A DNA stretch of 64,000 nucleotides from Butyrivibrio fibrisolvens (GTDB taxonomy: Bacteria; Bacillota; Clostridia; Lachnospirales; Lachnospiraceae): contig NZ_CP065800.1 of NCBI RefSeq assembly GCF_023206215.1, forward strand, positions 3,162,001-3,226,000. Direction: 5' to 3'. Positions 16,527-25,570 of the stretch are shown here, piece by piece (position 1 is the first letter of the stretch; each line of letters opens with the position of its first letter). A program made the position numbers and the translations under genes. The notes under the pieces are model-generated. The model saw only the letters and a program-made list of their open reading frames with translations. It was not told the origin of the DNA and did not search any database.

Positions 16527-17891
16527 TCACAGGTTCTGTCCAAGAAGATAATCCACAAACTGCTGCGCACATCTTCCGGACAAGCCTCCATGATTAAGTT
16601 CCCACTGGCCGGCCTTTCTTAGAAGCTCTTCCTCCGGCATATCTATTCCATTCCTGTCAGCAAGCCCTTTTACTATAAGCTTAAATTCCTTGGGATCTGG
16701 CTTACCAAAATAGATAGATACACCAAATCTAGCCGACAAGGATATCTTCTCCTGAACTGTGTCACTTGAATGGATATCGCCATCATCAGACAGGCTCTTT
16801 TTATCCTTGAAGCTTTCTTTGATAAGATGTCTTCTATTGGATGTAGCATAGATCAGGACGTTCTCAGGTTTTTTCTCAAGACCGCCCTCAATTACAGCTT
16901 TTAAGTATTTGTACTCAGTTTCAAAGTCTTCAAATGACAGATCATCCATATATATTATGAAGCGATAGTTCCTGCCTTTGACCATCGCTATCACATCATT
17001 TAAGTCTTTGAACTGATGCTTGTATATCTCTATGATACGAAGCCCCTTGTCAAAATAGGTATTGGCAAGAGCTTTGATACATGTAGATTTGCCGGTTCCT
17101 GCATCGCCGTATAAGAGGCAGTTATTGGCAGGTCGTCCCGCAAGAAAAGCTTCTGTGTTGTCTATCAGCTTATTCTTGGCATTATCATATCCTATAAGGT
17201 CATCAAACTTAACATGTCTTATATTCTTGATAGGCTCAATTGTGACACGGTTATTGTATGATGGTACAGGCCTTGCATATGCTCTGTCATCTGACAAGTC
17301 ACCTATCTCATCATCCATATGGCGACTCACGCGAAATGCCTTATGAAGTCCAATTTTACCTACTCCATACTCTTTATAGAACGATGTAAGGCAGTCCTTC
17401 ATAGCTGCTGCACCGTCTGCCAGACTAAGATCCCTTGCAAGAATACATATACGGTCTCTTATCCTTTTGTTATATATCTTTGAGCCTTCACCTACAGGCT
17501 TATAATCTAAAAGTTTATAGAACTGCTTGTCTCCAAGGTTATCCAAAAGCGTCTTAAAATCGTAATGGAAGAATTTTTCAAAAACTTCCATGTCATGAAT
17601 GACAATGTCATTGATCGTACCATCTACCTGGCCTTTCATCTCACAGGCAAGCGAATAGGTATTTTCATTATTAACAAGAAGTGATGTAAGATAGTCATGC
17701 CACAGATTGCCATAAAATCCGCCTTCTCCAGCAAATCTTATAAGTTCTGACATACTATTATATAAAAGCGCTTTGTCATGACTACTCACAGTCACAAAAC
17801 TTCCCTGAGTGGTCTGGTCTATAAGCTCAGAAACCATCATCAATAGCTTGTCATTTTCAAAATTCCTGTAGCAGATCAGTTCTTCTATCAT
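16527..17891 (-). CDS. DUF815 family AAA-type ATPase
   Basis: A 454-residue protein of the DUF815 family. A variable N-terminal half is followed by LIGYDNAKNKLIDNTEAFL, a Walker A loop LLYGDAGTGKST near residue 263, a Walker B-like IIYMDDLSFEDFE near residue 312 and a sensor-like YATSNRRHLI near residue 350. The function of the family is unknown. The start is supported by GGAG eight bases upstream. It sits upstream of the Ppx-type gene with a 71-base gap and may share its transcript. Confidence 0.88.
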   Translation of the reverse strand: MIEELICYRNFENDKLLMMVSELIDQTTQGSFVTVSSHDKALLYNSMSELIRFAGEGGFYGNLWHDYLTSLLVNNENTYSLACEMKGQVDGTINDIVIHDMEVFEKFFHYDFKTLLDNLGDKQFYKLLDYKPVGEGSKIYNKRIRDRICILARDLSLADGAAAMKDCLTSFYKEYGVGKIGLHKAFRVSRHMDDEIGDLSDDRAYARPVPSYNNRVTIEPIKNIRHVKFDDLIGYDNAKNKLIDNTEAFLAGRPANNCLLYGDAGTGKSTCIKALANTYFDKGLRIIEIYKHQFKDLNDVIAMVKGRNYRFIIYMDDLSFEDFETEYKYLKAVIEGGLEKKPENVLIYATSNRRHLIKESFKDKKSLSDDGDIHSSDTVQEKISLSARFGVSIYFGKPDPKEFKLIVKGLADRNGIDMPEEELLRKAGQWELNHGGLSGRCAQQFVDYLLGQNL

Positions 17892-17994
17892 TATACCATC
17901 TCCATAATTTATTCAAAATAAGTAATTCATGTATGTTTATCTTCTTGTAATCCTGTTAGCAAAGCAGACATTTACTTTGTGTTTTATAAAAATA

Positions 17995-19122
17995 TCAGTA
18001 ATTACCAAGTACTCTTAAGGCTTTGGCTTCTTCTCTAAGGCCTCTTAGAGCGTTCTTAACAGAGCTGTCTGCAAGATTGCCTTCAAAGTCGATGAAGAAC
18101 CTGTATTCCCAATTTCTATCACCAATAGGGCGGGATTCTATTCTTGAAAGGTTAACATGATTGTAATGAAAATGAGACAGGATGTGATATAAAGCGCCTA
18201 CCTCATTTCCTATTTCAAGCATGATACTAATCTTATTTGCCTTTTTGAGGAAAACTTTCTGATTGGTAACAATTATAAATCTTGTAGAATTGGTATCAGA
18301 TTTATTAATGCCTTTTTTTAGTATATTCATACCATAGTACTCAGCTGCATACTCACTTGCGATAGCAGCCTGTGAGATATCACCGTCACTTGCTATCTTC
18401 TGAACTCCGAAGGCGTTGTTTTTCATGCTGATCTGTTGCCAGGCAGGGTGGTCTGACAGAAATCTGCTACTTTGCATTAGGGACTGCGCATGAGAATACA
18501 CTGTCTTTATATCACTTATCTTAGCTCCGGGAAGACCTATAAGGCAGTGCTCTATCTTGATGATCTGCTCCCCTATTATGTAGTTCTCGTACTCTGTCAG
18601 AAGGTCATAGATCTCTGATACTATTCCTGCTGTAGAATTCTCGATTGGAAGTACTGCATAGTCAGCAGCACCTTCTTCTATAGCGATCATTGCATCTCTA
18701 AAGGTATCTACATGGAAGTTGTTGACTTTTTTGCCAAAAAACTTGAACATGGCAGCCTGAGAATATGCGCCTTCTGCTCCCTGAAATACTACTCGGCAGG
18801 ATTTTTTGTCAATAGAATCTATGGATATAAAAGGAAGTCTTCCAAGCGATCCGGCCTGTGTAAGCTTCTGATACTGAAGCTTTCTGCTCATGGCCATTAT
18901 CTGCTCGAAGAGTTCCTCTACTCCTGTGCGGTTGAAATCGTTGTGTGTAAGACTTTTTACTGTGTCTATCTTTTCTTTTTCCCTGGCAGGATCAAATACT
19001 TTCTTGCCTGTACCTATTTTGTAATCCGCAACCTGTGAGCAGATTTCCATTCGCTGCTCATACAGTTCGACAATTTTAGGGTCAATTTCATCGAGCTTTG
19101 CTCTAAGATCTTTTAAATCCAT
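17995..19122 (-). CDS. pheA: Bifunctional chorismate mutase / prephenate dehydratase (P-protein)
   Basis: Converts chorismate to prephenate and then phenylpyruvate in phenylalanine synthesis. The 375 residues comprise an AroQ-type mutase (about 1-90, LRAKLDEIDPKIVELYEQRM), a dehydratase domain (about 105-280; GAEGAYSQAA, and NSTRFIIV near its end) and a C-terminal ACT domain (about 295-375) with the ESRPIG loop that senses phenylalanine in homologues. GGAGG lies six bases upstream of the ATG, and a promoter at 19153-19181 precedes it. It appears to be a single-gene unit; no T-box or leader peptide is visible, so control is probably by feedback through the ACT domain. Confidence 0.95.
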   Translation of the reverse strand: MDLKDLRAKLDEIDPKIVELYEQRMEICSQVADYKIGTGKKVFDPAREKEKIDTVKSLTHNDFNRTGVEELFEQIMAMSRKLQYQKLTQAGSLGRLPFISIDSIDKKSCRVVFQGAEGAYSQAAMFKFFGKKVNNFHVDTFRDAMIAIEEGAADYAVLPIENSTAGIVSEIYDLLTEYENYIIGEQIIKIEHCLIGLPGAKISDIKTVYSHAQSLMQSSRFLSDHPAWQQISMKNNAFGVQKIASDGDISQAAIASEYAAEYYGMNILKKGINKSDTNSTRFIIVTNQKVFLKKANKISIMLEIGNEVGALYHILSHFHYNHVNLSRIESRPIGDRNWEYRFFIDFEGNLADSSVKNALRGLREEAKALRVLGNY

Positions 19123-19152
19123 TAATACCTCCAGAATGCATTTATATTACTT

Positions 19153-19181
19153 TTAATATGGTCGTAGACCTATACTTTCAA
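19153..19181 (-). promoter_or_regulatory. Promoter of pheA
   Basis: TTGAAA (19176-19181) and TATTAA (19153-19158) with a 17-base spacer, about 30 bases before the pheA start codon. Confidence 0.45.
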
Positions 19182-19215
19182 CTTTGGTGATACTGCATCA
19201 TACAAGTGGAAAGTT
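19182..19215. repeat. Diverged copy of the small fold-back repeat
   Basis: This segment shares the core TTGG(G)TGATACTGCA and a flanking ACAAGTG..AAGT with the palindrome at 54536-54576 read in the opposite orientation. Similarity is partial, so membership of the family is tentative. Confidence 0.3.
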
Positions 19216-19394
19216 TTAGTTAAAACATTATAAGCTTGCACTTTTATGCCGATAACTATTAAGAGATATCGGTAATGCTGCGTATAATAGTTTGATTTTT
19301 TAACTGATACTATAAGTTTCATAGTCTTATCTTTGCGTTAAAAAAATAATACCGCGTATTGATAGATGGCGCAAGAAAGGAAAATTAAGCAATT

Positions 19395-20411
19395 ATGAGT
19401 AGAATAAGAAATATTATAATTGCCATCCTTGTTACAGTAATAATTGGAGCTGCAGTTGTTTTCTACTTTTATATCAATATGATCCCTGACAACGATCCTA
19501 CCTATGCAGGTAACACTGTCGGAAATCTCTATAATGGTGGGTATTTCTGCGAACTGGACGGCCATGTTTACTTTCGTAACAATTATGACAACGGATGTCT
19601 TTACAGTATGACTGTTGATGAACAGGACATTAAGCCTCTGACTACTATGAACGTATATTTTGTAAGCGGAGCAGGCAATTATCTGTATTATTATATGGAT
19701 TCCCAGCACTTGTCCTACTCTACAAGCGGTATCGGAACTACAGTCAAGTACTACGGTGTATATCAGTCAAGAACGGACGGAACTAAGCAAAAGTGCCTGT
19801 ATCGCGGCAGGACTGCTGCTCAGCAGCTTTGCGGCAATTATATATACTTTCAGATCAAAGAAGCCGATGGCGGACAGCTTGCCAAGATCAAGACCGATAA
19901 GACCAATCTGTCCATAGTATCCGAAGAGTACATTGATCCTTGCGGATTCTATGATGGAAAGATCTATTTTACCGGTGTTACTAATGATCATAATCTATAT
20001 ATGATGGATACTCAAAACAATGATAAGATAACCAAGATTGCAGACGGATATATCTTCTATCCTATCTACCACGACGGGTATATATATTACATGGATGCTG
20101 TGGACAATTATCATTTAAAGCGCATGGAACTTTCAACCAATAGAGTAGAGGAACTTACCTCTAATCGTGTGGACTGCTTTAATCTTAATGACAACTACAT
20201 CTTCTATTCTGTTTCAGAAGCGCTGATACCTGCCCTTCATGTCATGACTCTTGACGGCTCAAGTGATGTGCCGGTTCTGCAGGGAGTATATTTTCACATA
20301 AGTCTTACTTCCAAATATGTGTACTTCACGGCCTTCAATGATGACATGCGCATATATCATATGCCTATAGACGGATCTGAAGCTCCGAGTCTTTTTAATC
20401 CTCTTGAATGA
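19395..20411 (+). CDS. Membrane-anchored DUF5050 beta-propeller-like protein
   Basis: A 338-residue protein with one N-terminal membrane helix (about residues 6-28) and an extracellular region made of repeating strands such as GYFCELDGHVYFRNNYDNG, GNYLYYYMDS, GNYIYFQIK, DGKIYFTG, DGYIYYMD and DNYIFYSV. These aromatic-rich repeats are the DUF5050 type, predicted to fold as a beta-propeller. No catalytic motif is visible. The ATG is preceded by AAAGGAAAA at a slightly long distance. It is upstream of pyrBI on the same strand but separated by a separate promoter, so the association is probably accidental. Confidence 0.8.
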   Translation: MSRIRNIIIAILVTVIIGAAVVFYFYINMIPDNDPTYAGNTVGNLYNGGYFCELDGHVYFRNNYDNGCLYSMTVDEQDIKPLTTMNVYFVSGAGNYLYYYMDSQHLSYSTSGIGTTVKYYGVYQSRTDGTKQKCLYRGRTAAQQLCGNYIYFQIKEADGGQLAKIKTDKTNLSIVSEEYIDPCGFYDGKIYFTGVTNDHNLYMMDTQNNDKITKIADGYIFYPIYHDGYIYYMDAVDNYHLKRMELSTNRVEELTSNRVDCFNLNDNYIFYSVSEALIPALHVMTLDGSSDVPVLQGVYFHISLTSKYVYFTAFNDDMRIYHMPIDGSEAPSLFNPLE

Positions 20412-20447
20412 TCGAATAACTCAAACTGTATTTTTTCAGCATCTAAA

Positions 20448-20477
20448 GCTTCGCACTTGCTAAACATACAACACTCC
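20448..20477. repeat. Solo end of the fold-back (MITE-like) family
   Basis: About 28 bases here (CTTCGCACTTGCTAAACATA and the next bases) match the outer end of the 61467-61761 palindrome with a few changes. No second arm is found nearby, so it looks like a decayed end. Confidence 0.5.
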
Positions 20478-20513
20478 TTACGTTATCTGCGTTATCTACC
20501 TTATAAAAAACTG

Positions 20514-20542
20514 TTGAACTTATCAGTCCGGCATGTTATTAT
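20514..20542 (+). promoter_or_regulatory. Promoter of pyrBI
   Basis: TTGAAC (20514-20519), 17-base spacer, TATTAT (20537-20542). The expected start of transcription near 20549 gives a roughly 30-base lead to the ribosome site of the leader peptide. Confidence 0.65.
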
Positions 20543-20580
20543 ACCCTAGATAATAAAACTATTACAAATAAGGAGAGAGT

Positions 20581-20703
20581 ATGCGCATTACTAAGTCTAC
20601 AACCGGTACAATACCCATGTGTCTGCAGCCGCTCTTTTCTGCTTTGTATTTTTCATTTTTTATTGTTATTTCTAATCATTATTTTAATAAACATCAATTA
20701 TGA
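20581..20703 (+). CDS. Candidate pyrBI leader peptide (PyrL-like)
   Basis: A 40-codon frame beginning MRITKSTTG and ending FNKHQL, with AAGGAGAG five bases before the ATG, one of the best ribosome sites in the region. It starts about 30 bases after the predicted transcript start. Its second half is encoded by a very U-rich RNA (20634-20695), and its stop codon lies three bases before the arm of the hairpin at 20707. The position, length and U-rich coding half parallel the 44-codon PyrL leader peptide of enterobacterial pyrBI; there is no sequence similarity that I can see. Role inferred: coupling of translation and UTP-sensitive transcription. Confidence 0.6.
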   Translation: MRITKSTTGTIPMCLQPLFSALYFSFFIVISNHYFNKHQL

Positions 20704-20706
20704 AGG

Positions 20707-20738
20707 GATATTTATTTTTTAAAATAAATATCTCTTTT
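20707..20738 (+). terminator. Candidate pyrBI attenuator hairpin
   Basis: Arms GATATTTATT/AATAAATATC (20707-20716, 20723-20732) followed by TCTTTTATT, between the leader-peptide stop and the pyrB start. The stem is almost free of G-C pairs, so it is a weak terminator on its own; a ribosome ending at the leader stop would cover it. Confidence 0.5.
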
Positions 20739-20763
20739 ATTATGCATACAATGGAGGAATATT

Positions 20764-21720
20764 ATGAATTCAATGCGTCATTTAATGAGTCCTATGGACT
20801 TTACTGTTCAGGAATTAGAAGACCTGTTTGATGTTGCCAATGACATCGAACGCAATATGGACAAGTACTCACATAAATGTGATGGCAAGATTCTTGCAAC
20901 CTGCTTCTATGAGCCTAGTACAAGAACCCGTCTTTCTTTTGAAACTGCAATGCTTCGACTCGGCGGCAAGACATTGGGTTTTGCAGATGCTTCTAACTCT
21001 TCTGCTTCCAAGGGAGAGAGCGTAGCTGATACAATCCGTGTTATAAGCTGCTTCGCTGATATATGCGCTATGCGTCATCCCAAAGAAGGTGCTCCTATGG
21101 TAGCTGCTTCCAAATCTCTTATTCCTGTTATCAATGCAGGTGACGGTGGTCATCAGCATCCGACTCAGACTCTTACAGATCTTCTTACTATAAGATCACT
21201 TCATGGCAGTCTTAACAACTTCACCATCGGTCTTTGCGGCGATCTTAAGTTCGGTCGTACTGTCCACTCTCTTATCAATGCTCTTACCAGATACGAAGGT
21301 ATCAACTTCATCTTCATCTCACCTCAGGAACTGAGAGTCCCTGATTATATCACAGAGATGCTGAATTCCAAGAATATCCCCTACCGCGAAGTGATCAAAC
21401 TTGAAGATGTCATCGCTGATCTTGACTTCCTCTACATGACAAGAGTTCAGAAGGAGCGTTTCTTCAACGAGGAAGACTATATAAGACTTAAAGATTTCTA
21501 TATCCTTGATAAGAAAAAGCTCGATATGGCAAAGTCCACCATGCAGGTACTCCATCCGCTTCCACGTGTTAACGAGATATCTGTAGAAGTCGATGATGAT
21601 CCAAGAGCCGCCTACTTCAAACAGGTTCAGTATGGACTTTATGTCAGAATGGCTCTAATACTCACTCTTCTTAACATGACAGATGCTCATATCAATGATG
21701 GACTTCTAAGAAAATTCTGA
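20764..21720 (+). CDS. pyrB: Aspartate carbamoyltransferase catalytic chain
   Basis: Joins carbamoyl phosphate and aspartate in pyrimidine synthesis. The 318-residue protein has the carbamoyl-phosphate loop [13 protein letters not shown] (STRTR at residues 52-56), the 80s loop with KGES, the HPTQ segment near residue 137 and the C-terminal [13 protein letters not shown] lies six bases before the ATG. It is followed by pyrI, so the enzyme is expected to be the allosteric dodecamer (six catalytic and six regulatory chains). Expression is probably set by the leader peptide and hairpin upstream. Confidence 0.97.
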   Translation: MNSMRHLMSPMDFTVQELEDLFDVANDIERNMDKYSHKCDGKILATCFYEPSTRTRLSFETAMLRLGGKTLGFADASNSSASKGESVADTIRVISCFADICAMRHPKEGAPMVAASKSLIPVINAGDGGHQHPTQTLTDLLTIRSLHGSLNNFTIGLCGDLKFGRTVHSLINALTRYEGINFIFISPQELRVPDYITEMLNSKNIPYREVIKLEDVIADLDFLYMTRVQKERFFNEEDYIRLKDFYILDKKKLDMAKSTMQVLHPLPRVNEISVEVDDDPRAAYFKQVQYGLYVRMALILTLLNMTDAHINDGLLRKF

Positions 21721-21848
21721 TCCTGATACCAAGGATTTATTGGATTGAACCGCTTTTATCTATCCATACAGAATGCTATTCAATTCAATTGGTATAGAAA
21801 TAGTTCCTGATTCACATATCAAGATTTATACATACGGAGGAATACACA

Positions 21849-22307
21849 ATGCTTAATGTTGGTAAAATAGACGAAGGCTTCGTTCTAGATCATATTCAGG
21901 CCGGTAAGGCAATGTCAATCTATCATCACCTGGGTCTTAACCGCCTTGATTGCACAGTTGCCATTATCAAGAATGCCCGCTCAGGCAAAATGGGCCGTAA
22001 GGATATCCTGAAAGTTGAATGCGATATCGATTCTATGGATCTTAACATCCTTGCTTTCATCGATCATAACATCACTGTTAATGTTATAAAGGATGGAGAA
22101 ATCATTGAAAAAAGAGCTCTCGTTCTTCCAAAAGAGATCAAGCAGGTTCTTAGATGCCACAATCCTCGCTGCATCACTTCTATCGAGCAGGGACTTCCTC
22201 ATATCTTCTACCTTGCGGATGAAGCCAATGAGATATATCGCTGCAAATACTGTGATGAGAAATACACAGAGAACGACGCAGACTTTGACGCAGGTCATTG
22301 CTTATAA
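21849..22307 (+). CDS. pyrI: Aspartate carbamoyltransferase regulatory chain
   Basis: The 152-residue regulatory chain binds nucleotide effectors in its N-terminal domain and zinc in its C-terminal domain. The zinc ligands are visible as CHNPRC near residue 101 and CKYC near residue 130. The N-terminal DHIQAGKAMSIYHHLGL helix and NARSGKMGRKDILK are typical. Its ATG has GGAGG eight bases upstream and lies 128 bases after pyrB; no convincing promoter was seen in that gap, so it is probably co-transcribed. Confidence 0.95.
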   Translation: MLNVGKIDEGFVLDHIQAGKAMSIYHHLGLNRLDCTVAIIKNARSGKMGRKDILKVECDIDSMDLNILAFIDHNITVNVIKDGEIIEKRALVLPKEIKQVLRCHNPRCITSIEQGLPHIFYLADEANEIYRCKYCDEKYTENDADFDAGHCL

Positions 22308-22314
22308 TATACAT

Positions 22315-22352
22315 AAGCCGCGAAAACAAGCATAATGGTTTCGCGGCTTTTC
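22315..22352 (+). terminator. Terminator of pyrBI
   Basis: Arms AAGCCGCGAAA/TTTCGCGGCTT followed by TTCTTTATTT, seven bases after the pyrI stop. Confidence 0.85.
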
Positions 22353-22365
22353 TTTATTTGCACAA

Positions 22366-22406
22366 AAAGATTTCCGATTCTTATATACAAGATATCGGAA
22401 ATCTTT
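22366..22406 (-). terminator. Terminator of the feo operon
   Basis: Perfect 13-base arms AAAGATTTCCGAT/ATCGGAAATCTTT with a 15-base loop; on the minus strand a T-run follows. It faces the pyrI terminator. Confidence 0.8.
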
Positions 22407-22478
22407 TTATATACCAGCTTTCCATTCGATGCATAAATAATCTCAAATGAAAAAGTTTTGAATACTTATTGTATAAAC

Positions 22479-22634
22479 TTATTTATGACTGTGACATCCG
22501 CCGTGGCAGGATGTACAATCCCCCGTGCAGGAATACGGATTACCCTTTCCGCTTTTAAATCCTTTGATCATATTATATAGAAGATATGCGCAATATCCGA
22601 ATATCAAAGCGGCAATTATAATTGTTGCTACCAA
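22479..22634 (-). CDS. FeoB-associated Cys-rich membrane peptide
   Basis: A 51-residue protein starting at TTG (22634) with GGAGG four to five bases upstream. Residues 2-20 form one membrane helix (VATIIIAALIFGY..), then a basic linker FKSGKGNPYS and a Cys/His tail: CTGDCTSCHGGCHSHK. This is the pattern of the small FeoB-associated Cys-rich proteins that commonly follow feoB in Clostridia. It probably binds metal next to the transporter. It is the last gene of the operon, 57 bases after feoB and before the terminator at 22366-22406. Confidence 0.85.
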   Translation of the reverse strand: MVATIIIAALIFGYCAYLLYNMIKGFKSGKGNPYSCTGDCTSCHGGCHSHK

Positions 22635-22691
22635 AGTGCCTCCTTCCTACAGCTATAAAGCTTACGGGTATATCAAAACTACTTCTTTTTC

Positions 22692-24881
22692 TTAGTTCTC
22701 AGAAACAGCTCTGCGGCTCTCAATCTGAGCATCCTTGTATGGGTTAGGACGAACAAGAAGATATACCATTCCGATTACAAGGGCTGCTGCTACTATTGTA
22801 CCAATTCCAAAGCTTACCTGTCCAATGATAAGTCCGCCGATCTGATAGATGATGAGGCCTACTACATAAGCAAGTACGCACTGATATCCGATTGCGAACA
22901 TTGTCCACTTACCATTGTTCATCTCTCTCTTGATAGCACCCATAGCTGCAAAGCAAGGAGCACACAGAAGGTTGAATACAAGATAAGCATATGCTGCTAT
23001 AGGAACGATGTGAGCCTGAATGATATCCCAGTACTCCGCACCATCTTCTGCAACTTCTGCAAATCCGAAGAGCATACCGATTGTTGCTACAACGTTTTCC
23101 TTAGCGATAAGGCCAGATACAGCAGCGACTGTCATCTGCCATGTTCCAAATCCAAGAGGAGCAAAGATAGGAGCAAGGAAACCACCTATCTTGGCAAGAA
23201 TTGATTCTTCCTGTGCTACGATCAGAGCTTCACCTTCAAGATCGCCAAAGTCAAGCATTCCAAATCCGTTTTCTGTGAATCCGAAGTTCATAAGGAACCA
23301 GAGAACGATTGTTGAAAGAAGGATAACTGTACCTGCCTTCTTGATGAATGACCAACCACGCTCCCACATGCTGCGAAGGATACTTCCAACAGTAGGCATA
23401 TGATAAGCAGGAAGCTCCATAACGAATGGTGCAGGATCACCTGCAAATACCTTAGTCTTCTTAAGTACGATACCTGTAAAGATGACAGCTGCAATTCCGA
23501 TAAAGTATGAACTCCATGCTACCCATCCACTATTTCCAAAGAAAGCACCTGCAATAAGAGCGATGATAGGAAGCTTAGCTCCGCAAGGGATGAAAGTTGT
23601 TGTCATGATAGTCATACGGCGGTCTTTCTCAGTATCAATTGTACGAGAAGCCATTACGCCGGGAACTCCGCATCCTGATGCGATGAGCATAGGAATGAAG
23701 GATTTACCTGAAAGACCGAATTTACGGAAGATTCTGTCCATGATGAATGCTACACGAGCCATATATCCGCAGTACTCAAGGAATGCAAGGAATATAAACA
23801 GGATAAGCATCTGAGGTACGAAACCAAGTACAGCACCAACACCTGCAACAATACCATCAAGGATAAGGCTCTTAAGCCAACCGGCAACACCAATTGCATC
23901 AAGTCCGGACTCTACAAGTGGAGGAATTATATCTCCAAAAAGCACATCATTGGTCCAGTCTGTAACAATTGTACCTATTGTTGTAACGGATACATAGTAT
24001 ACAATGAACATAACAAGTGCAAAAATAGGAAGTGCAAGAATTCTGTTAGTTACGATCCTGTCAATCTTATCAGAAACTGAAAGTCCTGAATTTGCCTTTG
24101 ATACAGACTTCTTCACAACATCTGTGATCACTTCATATCTTGCATTTGTGATAACGCTTTCTGTATCATCATCATTTGCAACTTCAAGCTCTGTTCTTAC
24201 TTTATCAAGCTCTTTCATACTCTGATCAGTAATTGTGAGCTTTTCAAGAACCTTTGAATCTTTCTCAAGAAGTTTTATATCAAACCATCTGCGCTGCTCA
24301 GACTTGCAAGCATTCTGAGGAAGAATAGTATCTGCTGCAGCAATTGCTTTTTCTGTATTATCATCAAATCTAACAGGTGTAGCAGCCTTGCCTGACTTAG
24401 CAGCTGCAACAGCTTTGGATATAAGCTTATCAAGACCTTCAGATTTAAGAGCAGATATCTCAACTACTTCTACTCCAAGTTCTGATGAAAGCTTCTTGGA
24501 ATCAATCTTATCTCCGTTCTTACGTACAACATCCATCATGTTAAGAGCGATAACAACAGGGATTCCAAGTTCTACAACCTGAGTTGTAAGATACAGATTA
24601 CGTTCAATATTGGTCGCATCCACCATATTTATAATAGCATCAGGAGTTTCTTCCAGAAGATACTTACGAGATACTACTTCTTCGAGTGTATATGGTGAAA
24701 GAGAATAGATACCGGGAAGGTCAGTTACTACTACATCCTTCTGTCCCTTTAATTTACCCTCTTTTTTCTCAACTGTAACACCCGGCCAGTTACCTACATA
24801 CTGATTGGAACCGGTAAGTGCATTAAACAGAGTTGTTTTACCGCAGTTCGGATTACCTGCCAGTGCAATTTTAAGTGCCAT
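22692..24881 (-). CDS. feoB: Ferrous iron transporter FeoB
   Basis: GTP-binding Fe2+ permease of the cytoplasmic membrane, 729 residues. The N-terminal G domain has GNPNCGKTTLFN (residues 9-20), the G3 DLPGIYS and the G4 ALNMMD; a helical GDI-like region follows, then eight or more membrane helices with two Gate-type segments including SGCGVPGVMASRTI and CGAKLPI. The Asp/Glu-rich stretch near residue 235 is ordinary for the family. It follows two feoA genes and precedes the Cys-rich peptide. A Fur-box-like site lies 66 bases upstream of the start, suggesting iron repression in addition to that of the operon promoter. Confidence 0.97.
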   Translation of the reverse strand: MALKIALAGNPNCGKTTLFNALTGSNQYVGNWPGVTVEKKEGKLKGQKDVVVTDLPGIYSLSPYTLEEVVSRKYLLEETPDAIINMVDATNIERNLYLTTQVVELGIPVVIALNMMDVVRKNGDKIDSKKLSSELGVEVVEISALKSEGLDKLISKAVAAAKSGKAATPVRFDDNTEKAIAAADTILPQNACKSEQRRWFDIKLLEKDSKVLEKLTITDQSMKELDKVRTELEVANDDDTESVITNARYEVITDVVKKSVSKANSGLSVSDKIDRIVTNRILALPIFALVMFIVYYVSVTTIGTIVTDWTNDVLFGDIIPPLVESGLDAIGVAGWLKSLILDGIVAGVGAVLGFVPQMLILFIFLAFLEYCGYMARVAFIMDRIFRKFGLSGKSFIPMLIASGCGVPGVMASRTIDTEKDRRMTIMTTTFIPCGAKLPIIALIAGAFFGNSGWVAWSSYFIGIAAVIFTGIVLKKTKVFAGDPAPFVMELPAYHMPTVGSILRSMWERGWSFIKKAGTVILLSTIVLWFLMNFGFTENGFGMLDFGDLEGEALIVAQEESILAKIGGFLAPIFAPLGFGTWQMTVAAVSGLIAKENVVATIGMLFGFAEVAEDGAEYWDIIQAHIVPIAAYAYLVFNLLCAPCFAAMGAIKREMNNGKWTMFAIGYQCVLAYVVGLIIYQIGGLIIGQVSFGIGTIVAAALVIGMVYLLVRPNPYKDAQIESRRAVSEN

Positions 24882-24947
24882 GATCTTCTCCTCTAACGTT
24901 ATATGTTATTTTAATTAAAAATCAACCAGTTTTAATGATATCTGTTA

Positions 24948-24962
24948 TGATAATCATTTTCA
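24948..24962. promoter_or_regulatory. Fur-box-like operator between feoA and feoB
   Basis: TGATAATCATTTTCA matches the 7-1-7 Fur inverted repeat TGATAATnATTATCA at all but one position. Confidence 0.65.
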
Positions 24963-24985
24963 TTTAACAAGTAAAAAAAAAATAA

Positions 24986-25210
24986 TTATTCTACTTCAAC
25001 TATCTGAGCATCTTCTTTTCTAAGAGAAAGCTCATAACCACGAACTGTGATCTCTACAGGATCCCCTAAAGGAGCAACCTTTCTGATGTATACAGAACTA
25101 CCCTTTGTGATCCCCATGTCCATTACTCTTCTTTTCAGTGCAGAATCAGCTCCGTCAAGCTTCTTGACAGTTACTGTCTCTCCAACCTGAACGTCTCTTA
25201 ATGTTTTCAT
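24986..25210 (-). CDS. feoA: FeoA-domain protein (second copy)
   Basis: A 74-residue SH3-like FeoA protein, beginning MKTLRDVQVGETVTVKKLDG and ending ELSLRKEDAQIVEVE, with the usual RRVMDMGITKG turn. FeoA proteins bind or tune FeoB. GGAGAGG lies upstream of the ATG. It lies 14 bases after the other feoA-type gene; the two are paralogues with clearly different sequences, not a recent tandem duplication. Confidence 0.9.
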   Translation of the reverse strand: MKTLRDVQVGETVTVKKLDGADSALKRRVMDMGITKGSSVYIRKVAPLGDPVEITVRGYELSLRKEDAQIVEVE

Positions 25211-25224
25211 TAGTCTCCTCTCCT

Positions 25225-25437
25225 TTAGACCATTATTTTTTTGGCCATATCCATATTTATTGCTACTCTGGCATCTCTGATCTTAACGATCATATTGCCA
25301 TCCATAGTACTCACTGCTGTTACCTCTGCGCCTTCAGTAAAACCGAGGTTTTCAAGGAATCTTCTTGTATCCTCCAATCCGCCAACTTTGCGGACAGTTG
25401 CTACATTGCCGGGTGCTAATAATGTAAGTGGCATCAT
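25225..25437 (-). CDS. feoA: FeoA-domain protein (first copy)
   Basis: A 70-residue FeoA protein, the first gene of the iron operon. The segment RRFLENLGFTEGAEVTAVS is the FeoA core, and the C-terminus IRDARVAINMDMAKKIMV completes the SH3-like fold. The start may be either of two consecutive ATG codons; AAAGGAG lies seven bases upstream. The promoter with a Fur-like site lies at 25571-25604. Having two feoA genes ahead of feoB is common in Clostridia. Confidence 0.9.
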   Translation of the reverse strand: MMPLTLLAPGNVATVRKVGGLEDTRRFLENLGFTEGAEVTAVSTMDGNMIVKIRDARVAINMDMAKKIMV

Positions 25438-25570
25438 TCAAACTCCTTTACTTTCTATATTTCCTGAATCAGTATTATCTTAACAAGCTTCGATTCAGCA
25501 TTTCCGGGATGTATAACCCGGAAAACATTTATTTTTGCGCATAACAAAGAAGTTACCCGCAGCTAACATT

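Noticed and set aside
20549..20763. PyrR-type antiterminator in the pyr leader
   Set aside because: I see no PyrR binding-loop consensus or overlapping antiterminator/terminator helices; the leader-peptide layout fits better.
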